Shown: positions 37,725 through 49,354 of the stretch, one piece after another
How positions within the stretch are numbered: the stretch's first letter is position 1
Layout of the letters: each line of letters starts with the position of its first letter
Source: Mangrovibacter phragmitis
Lineage (GTDB): Bacteria > Pseudomonadota > Gammaproteobacteria > Enterobacterales > Enterobacteriaceae
DNA: 64,000 nt
Direction of reading: 5' to 3'
Assembly: GCF_001655675.1 (NCBI RefSeq)
Contig: NZ_LYRP01000004.1
Span: forward strand, 62,001-126,000
The notes under the pieces: generated by a model
The model's input: the letters and a program-made list of their open reading frames with translations, nothing else
Told to the model about the DNA's origin: nothing
Database searches by the model: none
Program-made: the position numbers and the translations under genes

Positions 37725-38291
37725 ATGATTCAACAAGAACATGTGGTGCTGCTCAATGCCCAAGGCAAACCAAAAGGAGTCATGGAGAAGTACGCCGCGC
37801 ATAATGAGAACACCCCGCTTCACCTGGCTTTTTCTTGTTGGATATTTAATGCACAAGGGCAATATTTACTGACCCGCAGAGCATTAGCCAAAAAGGCCTG
37901 GCCTGGTGTGTGGACTAATTCTGTTTGCGGTCACCCTCAATGGGAAGAAACGCAGGAAGAGGCGATTCACCGCCGTTGCCTGTACGAAACAGGGGTGAAT
38001 GTTGAAAACATAACGCCCGTCAGCCCACACTTTCGTTATTGTGAAACAGATGCCAGCGGGATTATGGAAAATGAGATTTGCCCGGTATATGCAGCCCTGG
38101 CCGTTAATAAAGTTCAACCTCATCCTGAAGAAGTGATGGATTACCACTGGTTCCAGTTGGATGATGTCATTGCATCCGTGCGTCATACACCATGGGTATT
38201 TTCCCCCTGGATGGTACAACTTGTTTCCGATTCCAGTGCCCTCAGTGCCCTGAACACTTTTGTGAAAAATATTATCAGTTCTCAGCGGTAA
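37725..38291 (+). CDS. idi: Isopentenyl-diphosphate delta-isomerase, type I
   Basis: A 188-residue Nudix-fold enzyme that interconverts IPP and DMAPP. The catalytic Cys lies in TNSVCGHPQ and the catalytic Glu in MENEICPVY; a Nudix-like helix follows the Cys ([13 protein letters not shown]). The E. coli enzyme is 182 residues. Idi is non-essential where the MEP pathway makes both products. A GC-rich hairpin without T-tract (38296-38314) follows the stop. Confidence 0.93.
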   Translation: MIQQEHVVLLNAQGKPKGVMEKYAAHNENTPLHLAFSCWIFNAQGQYLLTRRALAKKAWPGVWTNSVCGHPQWEETQEEAIHRRCLYETGVNVENITPVSPHFRYCETDASGIMENEICPVYAALAVNKVQPHPEEVMDYHWFQLDDVIASVRHTPWVFSPWMVQLVSDSSALSALNTFVKNIISSQR

Positions 38292-38479
38292 AAATGCCGG
38301 GCAAACCACCCGGCTGTACAATAACAAGTAGCAGTTATATAAGCGGCTTAACACGACCGCAAGCCGTAGCGGTGGCAGAATGCGATGAAACGCAATTAAT
38401 TCTGTTGGTTAAGAAGTTTAGGTTTGATGTATTTTCCACAAATAATAGAAGAATGAATTAATCGCCCTTAAAGATATAT

Positions 38480-40327
<1,848 letters not shown>

Positions 40328-40374
40328 TTACAGCCTGAAAACAGACAAAAGCTACGTAATGGCGGGAGGTTGTG

Positions 40375-40380
40375 TATAAT
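40375..40380 (+). promoter_or_regulatory. Possible gmk -10 element
   Basis: A perfect TATAAT lies 42 bases before the gmk ATG in the ligB/gmk divergent gap. No good -35 is seen at standard spacing, so this is tentative. Confidence 0.35.
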
Positions 40381-40382
40381 AA

Positions 40383-41045
<663 letters not shown>

Positions 41046-41099
41046 ACCCGGATTCAGTATCATGCCCAGTCATTTCTTCACCTGTGGAGCACTTTAAAT

Positions 41100-41375
41100 A
41101 TGGCACGCGTAACTGTTCAGGACGCTGTAGAGAAAATTGGTAACCGTTTTGACCTGGTACTGGTCGCTGCGCGTCGCGCCCGCCAAATGCAGGCAGGCGG
41201 CAAAGATCCGCTGGTACCGGAAGAAAACGATAAACCCACCGTTATCGCACTGCGTGAAATCGAAGAAGGTTTGATTAACAACCAAATCCTCGATGTGCGT
41301 GAACGCCAGGAACAGCAAGAGCAGGAAGCCGCTGAATTGCAGGCTGTTACCGCGATTGCTGAAGGTCGTCGTTAA
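41100..41375 (+). CDS. rpoZ: RNA polymerase omega subunit
   Basis: A 91-residue protein identical in length to E. coli omega, beginning [20 protein letters not shown]. It aids assembly of the beta' subunit and forms part of ppGpp binding site 1 on RNA polymerase. It lies 54 bases after gmk and 18 before spoT. Confidence 0.97.
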   Translation: MARVTVQDAVEKIGNRFDLVLVAARRARQMQAGGKDPLVPEENDKPTVIALREIEEGLINNQILDVRERQEQQEQEAAELQAVTAIAEGRR

Positions 41376-41393
41376 TAACTCTGTAGGCACCCC

Positions 41394-43511
41394 TTGTACC
41401 TGTTTGAAAGCCTTAATCAACTGATTCGACATTACTTGCCTGAGGACCAAATTAAGCGCCTCAGGCAGGCATATCTTGTTGCGCGTGATGCTCACGAGGG
41501 GCAAACTCGTTCAAGTGGTGAACCCTATATAACGCACCCTGTCGCTGTAGCTTGTATTCTGGCCGAAATGAAACTCGACCACGAAACACTCATGGCGGCA
41601 CTGCTGCACGATGTTATCGAAGATACTCCGGCAACCTACCAGGATATGGAACAGTTGTTTGGGAAAACTGTTGCCGAACTGGTCGAAGGGGTATCAAAAC
41701 TCGATAAACTGAAATTCCGCGATAAGAAAGAAGCGCAGGCTGAAAACTTTCGCAAAATGATCATGGCGATGGTGCAGGATATCCGCGTCATTCTGATCAA
41801 GCTTGCAGATCGTACCCACAACATGCGCACGCTGGGATCTTTACGCCCGGATAAACGCCGCCGTATTGCACGGGAAACGCTGGAAATATACAGCCCACTG
41901 GCTCACCGCTTAGGTATTCATCACCTGAAAACTGAGCTGGAAGAGTTAGGTTTCGAAGCACTCTACCCTAACCGTTATCGGGTCATCAAAGAAGTGGTAA
42001 AAGCGGCGCGCGGTAACCGCAAAGAGATGATCCAGAAAATCCTTTCTGAAATTGAAGGGCGGTTGCAAGAGGCAGGTATAGCCTGTCGCGTCAGTGGCCG
42101 GGAAAAGCACCTTTATTCGATTTACTGCAAAATGGTGCTGAAAGAGCAACGCTTTCATTCCATCATGGATATCTATGCTTTTCGCGTAATCGTTAAAGAT
42201 GTGGACACCTGTTACCGTGTTTTGGGGCAGATGCACAGCCTGTATAAACCCCGTCCGGGCCGGGTTAAAGACTACATAGCTATACCAAAAGCCAACGGAT
42301 ACCAGTCATTGCATACCTCAATGATTGGCCCCCATGGTGTACCCGTTGAAGTCCAGATCCGTACAGAAGATATGGACCAAATGGCGGAGATGGGGGTAGC
42401 TGCGCACTGGGCCTATAAAGGCCATGGTGAAAGCAGTACTACCGCGCAAATTCGGGCTCAGCGCTGGATGCAAAGCCTGCTCGAATTACAACAAAGCGCC
42501 GGTAACTCGTTTGAATTTATCGAAAGTGTGAAATCTGATCTGTTCCCGGATGAGATTTACGTTTTCACCCCGGAAGGGCGTATTGTTGAGCTCCCTGCCG
42601 GTGCCACCCCCGTCGATTTTGCCTATGCGGTACACACAGACATTGGTCATGCCTGTGTCGGTGCCCGTGTAGACCGCCAGCCTTATCCACTTTCCCAACC
42701 GCTTTCCAGCGGGCAAACTGTGGAAATCATCACAGCACCGGGGGCTCGTCCTAATGCCGCATGGCTGAACTTTGTGGTCAGTTCGCGGGCACGGGCTAAA
42801 ATCCGCCAGGCGCTCAAGAACCTCAAGCGTGATGACTCTGTAAGCCTGGGCCGCCGCCTGTTAAGCCATGCATTAGGTGGGAGCCGTAAGCTTGCTGAGA
42901 TCCCGGCAGAGAATCTGCAACGGGAACTGGAACGCATGAAGCTCGGGTCTCTGGATGACCTGTTGGCAGAGATTGGCCTCGGTAACGCCATGAGTGTTGT
43001 GGTGGCAAAAAATCTGACTCACGGTGAAAACAGTGTACAGCATCAAGCGCCATCCGCTGAAAACCGGGCTCACCTGCCAATAAAAGGCGCTGATGGTGTG
43101 ATGGTGACATTTGCAAAATGCTGCCGTCCAATTCCTGGCGACCCAATTATTGCACATGTCAGTCCGGGGAAAGGGCTGGTTATTCACCATGAATCCTGCC
43201 GTAACATCAAGGGATACCAGAAAGAGCCAGAAAAATTCATGGCTGTTGAGTGGGATAAGGAAACCGAGCAAGAATTTATCACCGAAATCAAGGTGGATAT
43301 GTTCAACCACCAGGGCGCTCTGGCTAACCTGACCGCTGCGATTAATGCTTCTGGTTCTAATATTCAAAGCCTGAATACTGAAGAGAAAGATGGGCGGGTG
43401 TACAGTGCATTTATTCGCCTGACAGCCCGGGATCGCGTACATCTGGCTAATATTATGCGCAAAATCCGCGTCATGCCGGACGTCATTAAAGTTAACCGCA
43501 ACAGAAATTAA
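41394..43511 (+). CDS. spoT: Bifunctional (p)ppGpp synthase/hydrolase
   Basis: A 705-residue stringent-response regulator. The HD hydrolase domain has ALLHDVIEDTPATY, the synthetase region has FRVIVKDVDTCYRVLG and KANGYQSLHTSM, the TGS domain starts at VFTPEGRIVELPAGA, and an ACT domain ends the protein (FNHQGALANLTAAI). A TTG start is used, as in E. coli spoT, 18 bases after rpoZ. It degrades and weakly makes (p)ppGpp in response to carbon, fatty-acid and iron starvation. Confidence 0.97.
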   Translation: MYLFESLNQLIRHYLPEDQIKRLRQAYLVARDAHEGQTRSSGEPYITHPVAVACILAEMKLDHETLMAALLHDVIEDTPATYQDMEQLFGKTVAELVEGVSKLDKLKFRDKKEAQAENFRKMIMAMVQDIRVILIKLADRTHNMRTLGSLRPDKRRRIARETLEIYSPLAHRLGIHHLKTELEELGFEALYPNRYRVIKEVVKAARGNRKEMIQKILSEIEGRLQEAGIACRVSGREKHLYSIYCKMVLKEQRFHSIMDIYAFRVIVKDVDTCYRVLGQMHSLYKPRPGRVKDYIAIPKANGYQSLHTSMIGPHGVPVEVQIRTEDMDQMAEMGVAAHWAYKGHGESSTTAQIRAQRWMQSLLELQQSAGNSFEFIESVKSDLFPDEIYVFTPEGRIVELPAGATPVDFAYAVHTDIGHACVGARVDRQPYPLSQPLSSGQTVEIITAPGARPNAAWLNFVVSSRARAKIRQALKNLKRDDSVSLGRRLLSHALGGSRKLAEIPAENLQRELERMKLGSLDDLLAEIGLGNAMSVVVAKNLTHGENSVQHQAPSAENRAHLPIKGADGVMVTFAKCCRPIPGDPIIAHVSPGKGLVIHHESCRNIKGYQKEPEKFMAVEWDKETEQEFITEIKVDMFNHQGALANLTAAINASGSNIQSLNTEEKDGRVYSAFIRLTARDRVHLANIMRKIRVMPDVIKVNRNRN

Positions 43512-43517
43512 GCGTTT

Positions 43518-44207
43518 ATGAATCCACAACGTTATGCGCGTATCTGCGAAATGCTCGCCCGCCGCCAGCCAGACCTGACTGTGTGCATGGAGCAGGTCCA
43601 TAAACCGCATAACGTATCGGCTATCATTCGTACTGCAGATGCCGTGGGCGTACAGGAAGTTCATGCCGTATGGCCTGGGCACAAGTTGCGTACCACGGTG
43701 TCTACAGCAGCCGGAAGTAATAGCTGGGTAGATGTTAAAACGCACCGCACTATCCAAAACGCTGTCACAACGCTCAAAGCGCGTGGCATGCAGATCCTCG
43801 CCACTCATCTTTCAGATAGCGCCGTTGATTTTCGGGAAATCGACTACACTCGCCCTACCTGCATTCTTATGGGCCAGGAAAAAACAGGCATTACTCAGGA
43901 AGCGCTGGCACTGGCTGATCAGGACATTATCATTCCGATGACTGGCATGGTGCAGTCGTTAAATGTTTCTGTTGCATCGGCACTCATTCTGTATGAAGCA
44001 CAACGCCAGCGCCAAAACGCAGGTATGTATGCACGGGAAAACAGTATGTTGCCAGACAGCGTTCAGCAACGGCTTTTGTTTGAAGGTGGTTACCCGGTGC
44101 TGGCTAAAGTCGCCAAACGCAAAGGCCTGCCCTACCCGCTGATTAACCATGCCGGGGAAATAGAGGCAGAGGCCAGTTGGTGGGCCAGAATGCAGTCAGC
44201 GGAATAA
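43518..44207 (+). CDS. trmH: tRNA (guanosine-2'-O-)-methyltransferase
   Basis: A 229-residue SPOUT-class enzyme that methylates Gm18 of tRNA. The knot motifs are visible as HNVSAIIRTADAVGVQEV, LMGQEKTGIT and IPMTGMVQSLNVSVASAL. It starts six bases after spoT and ends four before recG, so the three are one transcript. Length equals E. coli TrmH (SpoU). Confidence 0.97.
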   Translation: MNPQRYARICEMLARRQPDLTVCMEQVHKPHNVSAIIRTADAVGVQEVHAVWPGHKLRTTVSTAAGSNSWVDVKTHRTIQNAVTTLKARGMQILATHLSDSAVDFREIDYTRPTCILMGQEKTGITQEALALADQDIIIPMTGMVQSLNVSVASALILYEAQRQRQNAGMYARENSMLPDSVQQRLLFEGGYPVLAKVAKRKGLPYPLINHAGEIEAEASWWARMQSAE

Positions 44208-44211
44208 TGCC

Positions 44212-46293
44212 ATGAAAGGCCGCCTGCTGGATGCCATCCCTCTCAGTACACTGACTGGTGTAGGTGCCAGCCAGAGCAATAAACTGGCAAAAATCGGCCT
44301 TCATACCATCCAGGATCTCCTGCTACATCTCCCGTTACGCTACGAAGACCGCACGCAACTCTATGCAATAGGGGATTTGCTGCCAGGTGTTTACGCAACC
44401 GTTGAGGGGGAAGTACTGAACTGCACCGTGCAATTTGGCAGGCGTCGCATGATGGTATGCCAGATAAGCGATGGTAGCGGTATTCTGACCATGCGGTTTT
44501 TCAATTTTAATGCAGCAATGAAAAACAGCCTGGCAACAGGGCGGCGAGTACTGGCTTATGGCGAAGCAAAGCGCGGTAACCACGGGACAGAGATGATTCA
44601 CCCGGAGTATCGTTTACAGGATGATGCCAGTGCGCCTGCATTACAGGAAACGCTGACCCCGGTTTACCCCACAACAGAAGGTGTGCGCCAGGCTACGCTA
44701 CGTAAACTCACCGACCAGGCGCTGGAACTGCTGGACAGCTGCGCCATTGCAGAGCTATTGCCACAAGAGCTGGCACAGGGAATGCTGAGCCTTCAGCAGG
44801 CATTGCACACACTCCACCGCCCCCCGCCTTCATTACAACTGGCTGACCTGGAAGCCGGGCAACATCCGGCTCAGCGCCGCCTGATTATGGAAGAGTTACT
44901 GGCGCATAACCTGAGTATGCTGGCGTTAAGGGCAGGAGCACGGCGTTATCACGCACGCCCTTTGCCTGAAGATGATGCACTCAAGCATAACTTTCTCACC
45001 CAGCTCCCTTTTGCTCCCACAGGCGCGCAGCAACGCGTTGTGGCGGAAATTGAGCAGGATATGGCACAGGATACACCGATGATGCGTCTGGTTCAGGGCG
45101 ATGTCGGGTCAGGGAAGACGCTGGTTTCCGCCCTTGCAGCGTTACGTGCGATTGCCGATGGGTGCCAGGTGGCATTAATGGCACCCACTGAATTACTGGC
45201 TGAACAGCATGCAGCTAACTTTGCAGCCTGGTTTGAACCACTCGGGATTCAGGTGGGCTGGCTGGCGGGAAAACAGAAGGGTAAAGCACGTCAGGCTCAA
45301 CAGGAAGCCATCGCCAGCGGCCAGGTACAAATGATTGTTGGCACCCATGCTATTTTCCAGGAACAGGTTGAGTTTCATAACCTGGCTCTGGTAATTATTG
45401 ATGAACAGCACCGCTTTGGGGTCCACCAGCGCCTGGCTTTGTGGGAAAAAGGTGAGAAACAAGGCTTCCACCCACACCAGTTAATTATGACCGCAACCCC
45501 TATACCCCGCACACTTGCGATGACAGCCTATGCAGATCTGGATACCTCGGTAATTGATGAATTACCACCGGGCAGAACACCTGTGACAACGGTTGCCATT
45601 CCTGATTCTCGCCGCCCGGATATTATTGAGCGCGTTCGCCATGCCTGTGCACAAGAAGGGCGTCAGGCTTACTGGGTGTGTACGTTGATTGAAGAATCTG
45701 AGCTACTGGAAGCCCAGGCAGCGGAAGCGACATGGGAGGAGCTAAAAAACACGTTGCCAGATTTATCTGTTGGTCTGGTTCATGGCCGCATGAAACCGCA
45801 AGAAAAGCAGGCGGTCATGCAGGATTTTAAATCCGGGAAACTGCATCTGCTAGTTGCTACCACGGTAATTGAAGTTGGGGTTGATGTTCCCAACGCCAGT
45901 CTGATGATCATTGAAAACCCGGAGCGCCTTGGGCTGGCCCAGTTACACCAGTTACGAGGGCGTGTTGGCCGTGGTGCGGTAGCCTCACATTGTGTCCTGC
46001 TCTACAAATCACCGTTATCCAAAACGGCGCAAATGCGTTTGCAGGTGCTGCGCGACAGTAACGATGGGTTTGTGATTGCTCAAAAAGACCTGGAAATTCG
46101 AGGACCGGGGGAATTACTGGGCACCAGGCAAACCGGGAATGCCGAGTTTAAAGTCGCAGACCTGTTACGCGACCAGAGAATGATACCGGAAGTACAACGC
46201 GTAGCGCGCCACATTCATGAAAAATACCCCCAACAGGCACTCGCTCTCATTGAGCGCTGGATGCCAGAAACTGAGCGTTATTCTAATGCCTGA
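44212..46293 (+). CDS. recG: ATP-dependent DNA helicase RecG
   Basis: A 693-residue branch-migration helicase that regresses stalled forks and processes Holliday junctions and R-loops. An N-terminal wedge/OB domain is followed by motif I GDVGSGKTLVSAL, motif II IIDEQHRFG, motif III MTATPIPRTLA and motif VI QLHQLRGRVGRG. Length equals E. coli RecG exactly. It is the last gene of the gmk-recG cluster, converging on gltS. Confidence 0.97.
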   Translation: MKGRLLDAIPLSTLTGVGASQSNKLAKIGLHTIQDLLLHLPLRYEDRTQLYAIGDLLPGVYATVEGEVLNCTVQFGRRRMMVCQISDGSGILTMRFFNFNAAMKNSLATGRRVLAYGEAKRGNHGTEMIHPEYRLQDDASAPALQETLTPVYPTTEGVRQATLRKLTDQALELLDSCAIAELLPQELAQGMLSLQQALHTLHRPPPSLQLADLEAGQHPAQRRLIMEELLAHNLSMLALRAGARRYHARPLPEDDALKHNFLTQLPFAPTGAQQRVVAEIEQDMAQDTPMMRLVQGDVGSGKTLVSALAALRAIADGCQVALMAPTELLAEQHAANFAAWFEPLGIQVGWLAGKQKGKARQAQQEAIASGQVQMIVGTHAIFQEQVEFHNLALVIIDEQHRFGVHQRLALWEKGEKQGFHPHQLIMTATPIPRTLAMTAYADLDTSVIDELPPGRTPVTTVAIPDSRRPDIIERVRHACAQEGRQAYWVCTLIEESELLEAQAAEATWEELKNTLPDLSVGLVHGRMKPQEKQAVMQDFKSGKLHLLVATTVIEVGVDVPNASLMIIENPERLGLAQLHQLRGRVGRGAVASHCVLLYKSPLSKTAQMRLQVLRDSNDGFVIAQKDLEIRGPGELLGTRQTGNAEFKVADLLRDQRMIPEVQRVARHIHEKYPQQALALIERWMPETERYSNA

Positions 46294-46323
46294 TACCCCA
46301 CGGTTATCAAAACCGCAGGGTAT
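46293..46323. terminator. Terminator hairpin between convergent recG and gltS
   Basis: ATACCC-ca-CGGTT-atcaa-AACCG-ca-GGGTAT is an 11-pair interrupted stem starting at the recG stop, followed by TTGTTT on the plus strand. It probably serves both genes. Confidence 0.6.
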
Positions 46324-46341
46324 TGTTTAACATGCAATGTG

Positions 46342-47547
46342 TTATGCACCAAAAATTGGCAGTAATAAATAGAGCTTAATGACCAGCGCATTCACAATAT
46401 CAATGAAGAATGCACCCACCATGGGAACCACCAGAAACGCCATATGTGATGGCCCGAAACGGTCAGTAATTGCCTGCATATTCGCAATAGCCGTTGGCGT
46501 TGCCCCCAGGCCAAATCCACAATGCCCGGCAGCCAGTACAGACGCATCATAGTTCTTGCCCATCAATCGCCATGTCACGAAGATAGCATACAGCGCCATG
46601 GACAGTGCCTGCACCGCCAGAATCGCCAGCATCGGCAATGCCAGAGAAGCCAGTTCCCATAATTTCAGGCTCATTAATGCCATGGCAAGAAACAAGGAAA
46701 GACTGACGTTACCGAGAACTGATACCGCTCGATCAAATACCTGGTAGAAACCAATAGCAGACAGAGTATTACTGAGGATGACACCGACAAACAACACGCA
46801 AACAAATGTAGGCAGTTCAAGTACTGTCCCTTGCAACAGCTGAGCGACAATGCGCCCCAGTGTCAAGCAAATGGCAATCATGGCAATGGTTTCCACCAGT
46901 ACCAGTGAAGTGATCATGCGGCCAATATCTGGCTTTTCGAATGCAGTGGGTACAGCGTTATCATCCGGAGTACCGTCCGGTGTGGATGAATGTTTGACCA
47001 GATAACGTGCGACCGGGCCACCAATCAGCCCACCCAGCACCAAACCAAATGTTGCGCAGGCCATTGCCACTTCAGTCGCATTTTCAAACCCGTAACGCTC
47101 GGTAAATAGTTTACTCCACGCAGCACCTGTACCATGCCCACCAGACAGCGTAATCGACCCGGCCAACAATCCCATTAACGGGTCAAGCCCCAACACCTTT
47201 GCCATACCAATACCGATGGCGTTCTGCATTAGTAACAGACCGACAACAACAATCAAAAATGTACCAAGGACTTTGCCGCCCGAGCGCAGACTGGCGATAT
47301 TGGCATTCAACCCAATAGTGGCAAAAAAAGCCAGCATTAACGGGTCTTTCAACGACATATCAAACTCAACTTCCCAGTCAGTTGTGAGTTTGAGCAATAG
47401 CAATGCCAGAGCGACCAGTAAGCCACCCGCGACGGGTTCAGGAATAGTGTATTTTTTCAGGATTGGTACGGTTTGAACCAGTTTGCGCCCCAGCAATAGG
47501 ACAAGGGTCGCCGCGACCAGCGTAGATAAGGTATCGAGATGAAACAT
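46342..47547 (-). CDS. gltS: Sodium/glutamate symporter
   Basis: A 401-residue inner-membrane Na+:glutamate importer with about ten helices in two inverted repeats. Family blocks are LSGGHGTGAAW and AAGHCGFGLGATPTAIANM. The ATG at 47547 is preceded by a GGAG site and yields the E. coli length; a start 15 bases upstream is less likely. It is divergent from xanP, as in E. coli. Confidence 0.96.
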   Translation of the reverse strand: MFHLDTLSTLVAATLVLLLGRKLVQTVPILKKYTIPEPVAGGLLVALALLLLKLTTDWEVEFDMSLKDPLMLAFFATIGLNANIASLRSGGKVLGTFLIVVVGLLLMQNAIGIGMAKVLGLDPLMGLLAGSITLSGGHGTGAAWSKLFTERYGFENATEVAMACATFGLVLGGLIGGPVARYLVKHSSTPDGTPDDNAVPTAFEKPDIGRMITSLVLVETIAMIAICLTLGRIVAQLLQGTVLELPTFVCVLFVGVILSNTLSAIGFYQVFDRAVSVLGNVSLSLFLAMALMSLKLWELASLALPMLAILAVQALSMALYAIFVTWRLMGKNYDASVLAAGHCGFGLGATPTAIANMQAITDRFGPSHMAFLVVPMVGAFFIDIVNALVIKLYLLLPIFGA

Positions 47548-47702
47548 ATTGAAATACTCCATGTGCGCATCAGTTGCTGCACGCTATCGTCCTGTAATAA
47601 GAAATATCACCAAAAAGTGGATAGACGCATCATTCTAACTAAAAAACAGCCAGAGATTAGCATAAAAACCAGATTTGCCGTTATTAACATCGTTGTTACA
47701 AA

Positions 47703-47718
47703 AAGCAACCGTTTGCTT
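47703..47718 (+). promoter_or_regulatory. PurR-like operator upstream of xanP
   Basis: AAGCAACCGTTTGCTT agrees with the PurR consensus ACGCAAACGTTTGCGT at 13 of 16 positions and is nearly palindromic. It lies 54 bases before the xanP ATG, a likely promoter position. PurR with hypoxanthine or guanine would repress purine-base uptake. The site could also affect gltS. Confidence 0.6.
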
Positions 47719-47771
47719 TTACCATTTAGTCCGATAAAATCACCGCTTTTCCACCATGAGATATCCCAATA

Positions 47772-49172
47772 ATGTCCGCCAGCCATTCAGAAGCAGAAAG
47801 TGCGCAAACGGTTGCCCAGCCATTGCGTAACAGTGAACTTATTTATCACCTGGAAGACAGGCCGCCTTTGCCGCAAACCTTGTTTGCTGCCTGCCAGCAC
47901 TTGTTGGCCATGTTTGTCGCGGTAATCACTCCTGCACTATTAATCTGCCAGGCGCTGGGGTTACCAGCTGCGGATACTCAACACATCATTAGCATGTCGC
48001 TATTTGCTTCCGGTGTGGCATCTATCATTCAAATTAAAGCCTGGGGACCAGTCGGTTCAGGTTTATTATCCATTCAGGGAACCAGCTTTAACTTCGTATC
48101 TCCATTAATTATGGGAGGCCTGGCACTGAAAAATGGCGGTGCGGATATCCCTACAATGATGGCGGCGCTGTTTGGCACATTGATGCTGGCAAGCTGTACC
48201 GAAATGGTACTGTCGCGCGTTCTGCACCTTGCCCGGCGCATTATCACACCACTGGTTTCCGGCGTAGTGGTCATGATTATCGGGTTATCACTGATTCAGG
48301 TCGGCCTGACGTCTATTGGTGGTGGTTACGCTGCCATGAACGACCACAGCTTTGGCTCCCCTAAAAACCTGTTACTGGCTGGGATAGTTCTGGCCGTCAT
48401 TATTCTGCTTAACCGCCAGCGTAACCCTTATTTACGGGTTGCATCGCTGGTGATTGCCATGGCAATCGGCTACCTTGCTGCAGGGCTTATGGACATGCTG
48501 CCCGACAACACCACAGCCGCTAACCAGTCGCTGATTATGGTTCCAACGCCGCTTTATTACGGCCTCGGCTTTGACTGGAATCTGTTGGTTCCGCTGATGT
48601 TGGTATTTATGGTGACCTCGCTGGAAACAATTGGTGATATTACGGCCACATCGGATGTCTCAGAACAACCGGTGTCCGGGCCGTTATACATGAAGCGCCT
48701 GAAAGGTGGTGTCCTGGCAAATGGCCTGAACTCAATGGTTTCCGCTATTTTCAATACCTTCCCGAACTCCTGCTTTGGGCAAAACAACGGAGTGATTCAG
48801 TTAACCGGTGTAGCAAGCCGCTATGTCGGTTTTGTGGTTGCACTGATGCTCATCATTTTGGGCCTGTTTCCAGCTGTGAGTGGATTTGTACAACATATTC
48901 CTGAACCTGTTCTGGGGGGTGCCACCATTGTGATGTTTGGCACCATAGCCGCTTCAGGTGTCCGAATTGTGTCTCGTGAACCGTTAAACCGCCGTGCCAT
49001 TCTGATAATTGCATTGTCGCTGGCGGTGGGTTTGGGCGTTTCTCAGCAGCCGTTGATTCTACAGTTTGCGCCTGACTGGCTGAAAAATATGCTCTCTTCC
49101 GGGATTGCCGCAGGTGGGATCACCGCTATCCTGCTTAACCTGATTTTCCCGCAAGAAAAAGAAAAACAATAA
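47772..49172 (+). CDS. xanP: Xanthine permease
   Basis: A 466-residue nucleobase:H+ symporter of the NAT/NCS2 family with 14 expected helices. The family signature [17 protein letters not shown] and the TM1 His in ACQHLLAMF are intact, as is the [11 protein letters not shown] block of TM8. Near identity to E. coli XanP supports xanthine as substrate. A short perfect hairpin (49191-49212) follows the stop. Confidence 0.96.
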   Translation: MSASHSEAESAQTVAQPLRNSELIYHLEDRPPLPQTLFAACQHLLAMFVAVITPALLICQALGLPAADTQHIISMSLFASGVASIIQIKAWGPVGSGLLSIQGTSFNFVSPLIMGGLALKNGGADIPTMMAALFGTLMLASCTEMVLSRVLHLARRIITPLVSGVVVMIIGLSLIQVGLTSIGGGYAAMNDHSFGSPKNLLLAGIVLAVIILLNRQRNPYLRVASLVIAMAIGYLAAGLMDMLPDNTTAANQSLIMVPTPLYYGLGFDWNLLVPLMLVFMVTSLETIGDITATSDVSEQPVSGPLYMKRLKGGVLANGLNSMVSAIFNTFPNSCFGQNNGVIQLTGVASRYVGFVVALMLIILGLFPAVSGFVQHIPEPVLGGATIVMFGTIAASGVRIVSREPLNRRAILIIALSLAVGLGVSQQPLILQFAPDWLKNMLSSGIAAGGITAILLNLIFPQEKEKQ

Positions 49173-49190
49173 CGGCTGTGTTATTCGGTA

Positions 49191-49212
49191 AGCCCGGTTG
49201 CAAAACCGGGCT
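49191..49212 (+). terminator. Hairpin after xanP
   Basis: AGCCCGGTT-GCAA-AACCGGGCT forms a perfect 9-bp stem with a GNRA tetraloop 19 bases after the stop. No T-tract follows, so it may protect the 3' end rather than terminate on its own. Confidence 0.5.
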
Positions 49213-49354
49213 AATACCAACATGTTTTCCCGGCATTCTGCCTGTTTTCTCGCCATTCCTTGCTTACGGATGTAACTCCTCACATATCCACCCTTGAGGT
49301 CTGTATATTTTTAAGGCATAACACCCGAATGATATCTGCGCAGGATGGAAGACT

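Noticed and set aside
42873-43808. 311-codon ORF antisense to spoT and trmH
   Set aside because: Entirely opposite two well-conserved genes, without any family similarity; a shadow of their codon structure.
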